DNA from: a virus
DNA: 22,898 nucleotides
Direction: 5' to 3' (one strand)
Virus record (IMG/VR): IMGVR_UViG_3300043465_002470
Span: 1-22,898 of that record
Shown: piece after piece, positions 22,401 to 22,898 of the stretch
Numbering within the stretch: the first letter of the stretch is position 1
How the letters are laid out: each line of letters begins with the position of its first letter
The notes under the pieces: generated by a model
What the model was told of the DNA's origin: nothing
The model's database searches: none
Seen by the model: the letters and a program-made list of their open reading frames with translations, nothing else
Position numbers and translations under genes: made by a program

Positions 22401-22789
22401 CAGCTCACCTGGTCTATATATTTCAAGAAATCTCTTACTGCTTTTGTGGATCCAGCAGATCGCCAGTACCGACGATTGCGCTCTTTGCCGCAATAAGCCT
22501 CTGTAGGAATTGCTGAGTCTGTAGCATACGCTTCGTAAACGCGCTTTTTGAGTGATCGCGCAGACTTCTTCCGGTACTCTTCAAGCGCGCCGGTCAAACC
22601 CTCTCCGGAGCCATAATCGTAATTGTTCCTAAAGAACGGCGGCACTCGAGCATCGTCCCCGCACAGTGGATGATCCCGTGACCAATCAGCAAGCGCCATG
22701 ATCAGCGGGGACGAGTCTGGTCCACATTCATTGTGAATTGCAAGCGCCTCATTTATTATCTTGTGTTTCCACTTCTTTAAGTCATGCAT
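22397..22789 (-). CDS. Hypothetical basic protein, 130 aa
   Basis: ATG 22789 overlaps the stop of the fragment at the right edge; there is no close Shine-Dalgarno, so it probably depends on coupling. The protein is small and rich in Arg, Lys, Tyr and Trp (KKWKHKIINEAL at the start, then EYRKKSARSLKKRVYEAYAT and CGKERNRRYWRS). It contains Cys at 22, 43, 99 and 130, without a zinc-like spacing. It could bind nucleic acid by composition. No family recognised. Confidence 0.78.
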   Translation of the reverse strand: MHDLKKWKHKIINEALAIHNECGPDSSPLIMALADWSRDHPLCGDDARVPPFFRNNYDYGSGEGLTGALEEYRKKSARSLKKRVYEAYATDSAIPTEAYCGKERNRRYWRSAGSTKAVRDFLKYIDQVSC

Positions 22790-22898
22790 GGTGCAGTAGC
22801 CGACGGCGTGCCAGCTCTCCTATTATAAGTTTTGTCATTGGAACATGCTTAATTAAACCACGACTATGCAGCCAGTCTAGCACGGCCGGATTCTTGCG
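22782..22898 (-). CDS. C-terminal fragment of a gene entering from the right edge
   Basis: The last 38 codons of a frame are visible, reading RKNPAVLDWLHSRGLIKH... and ending HHA before TGA. The TGA overlaps the start of the 130-residue gene. The piece is basic and helical, and DWLHSRGLIK has the feel of a winged-helix or connector segment, but it is too short to name. Continuity of coupling shows that the operon extends beyond the window. Confidence 0.7.
   Translation of the reverse strand, partial: RKNPAVLDWLHSRGLIKHVPMTKLIIGELARRRLLHHA

Noticed and set aside
21858-22493. Longer 211-residue version of the 180-residue protein
   Set aside because: The extra 31 codons overlap the upstream gene by almost 100 bases and lack a Shine-Dalgarno. 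The TTG at 22400 couples by TTGA and has AGGTGAG.
1-22898. tRNA genes, integrase, transposase or CRISPR arrays
   Set aside because: I saw no cloverleaf-like sequence, recombinase motif, terminal inverted repeats or regularly spaced repeats. The minus strand is almost completely filled by coupled genes.

Overview
This window looks like part of the late (virion) region of a large tailed phage (Caudoviricetes). Every gene I can support lies on the minus strand, so transcription runs from right to left. Genes are tightly packed, often with ATGA, GTGA, TTGA or TGATG overlaps, and have good Shine-Dalgarno sites, so the host is a bacterium. The host group cannot be read from the sequence. There are no tRNAs, integrases or insertion elements, and nothing looks chromosomal.

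The right part (about 22898 to 9028) is a head-assembly and packaging operon in the usual phage order. It runs from an edge fragment and two unknown proteins, through two candidate packaging accessory proteins, to the large terminase (ATPase plus nuclease) and the portal. A small helical protein, a cell-wall hydrolase-like protein (degenerate M23-like part plus CHAP/NlpC-like part), a zinc metallopeptidase and three unknown proteins follow. The operon ends with a 1269-residue head maturation protease/scaffold polyprotein. That reading frame has a strong internal ribosome-binding site and in-frame ATG at codon 494, which suggests a nested scaffold product as in lambda C/Nu3. It closes with two consecutive hairpins, the second a clear Rho-independent terminator.

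The middle part (8877 to 1674) holds two small proteins, a beta-rich probable virion protein, two small helical proteins and four large, alanine-rich, mostly helical proteins. Two of these four have a peptidoglycan-binding-like segment and two have a long hydrophobic stretch. I read the set as candidate internal or ejected virion proteins. The left part has a G+C-rich, probably highly expressed 216-residue virion protein followed by another terminator, then the start of a long Ser/Gly/Tyr/Trp-rich protein that leaves the window and could be an appendage or capsid-surface protein. No conventional HK97-type major capsid protein is recognisable; it either lies to the left or is a divergent protein here.

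The points most worth following are the nested start in the protease/scaffold gene with its duplicated 57-residue module, a short motif (hydrophobic-x-K-[KRST]-A) recurring across virion proteins that could be a maturation cleavage or docking site, and the block of putative ejection proteins.
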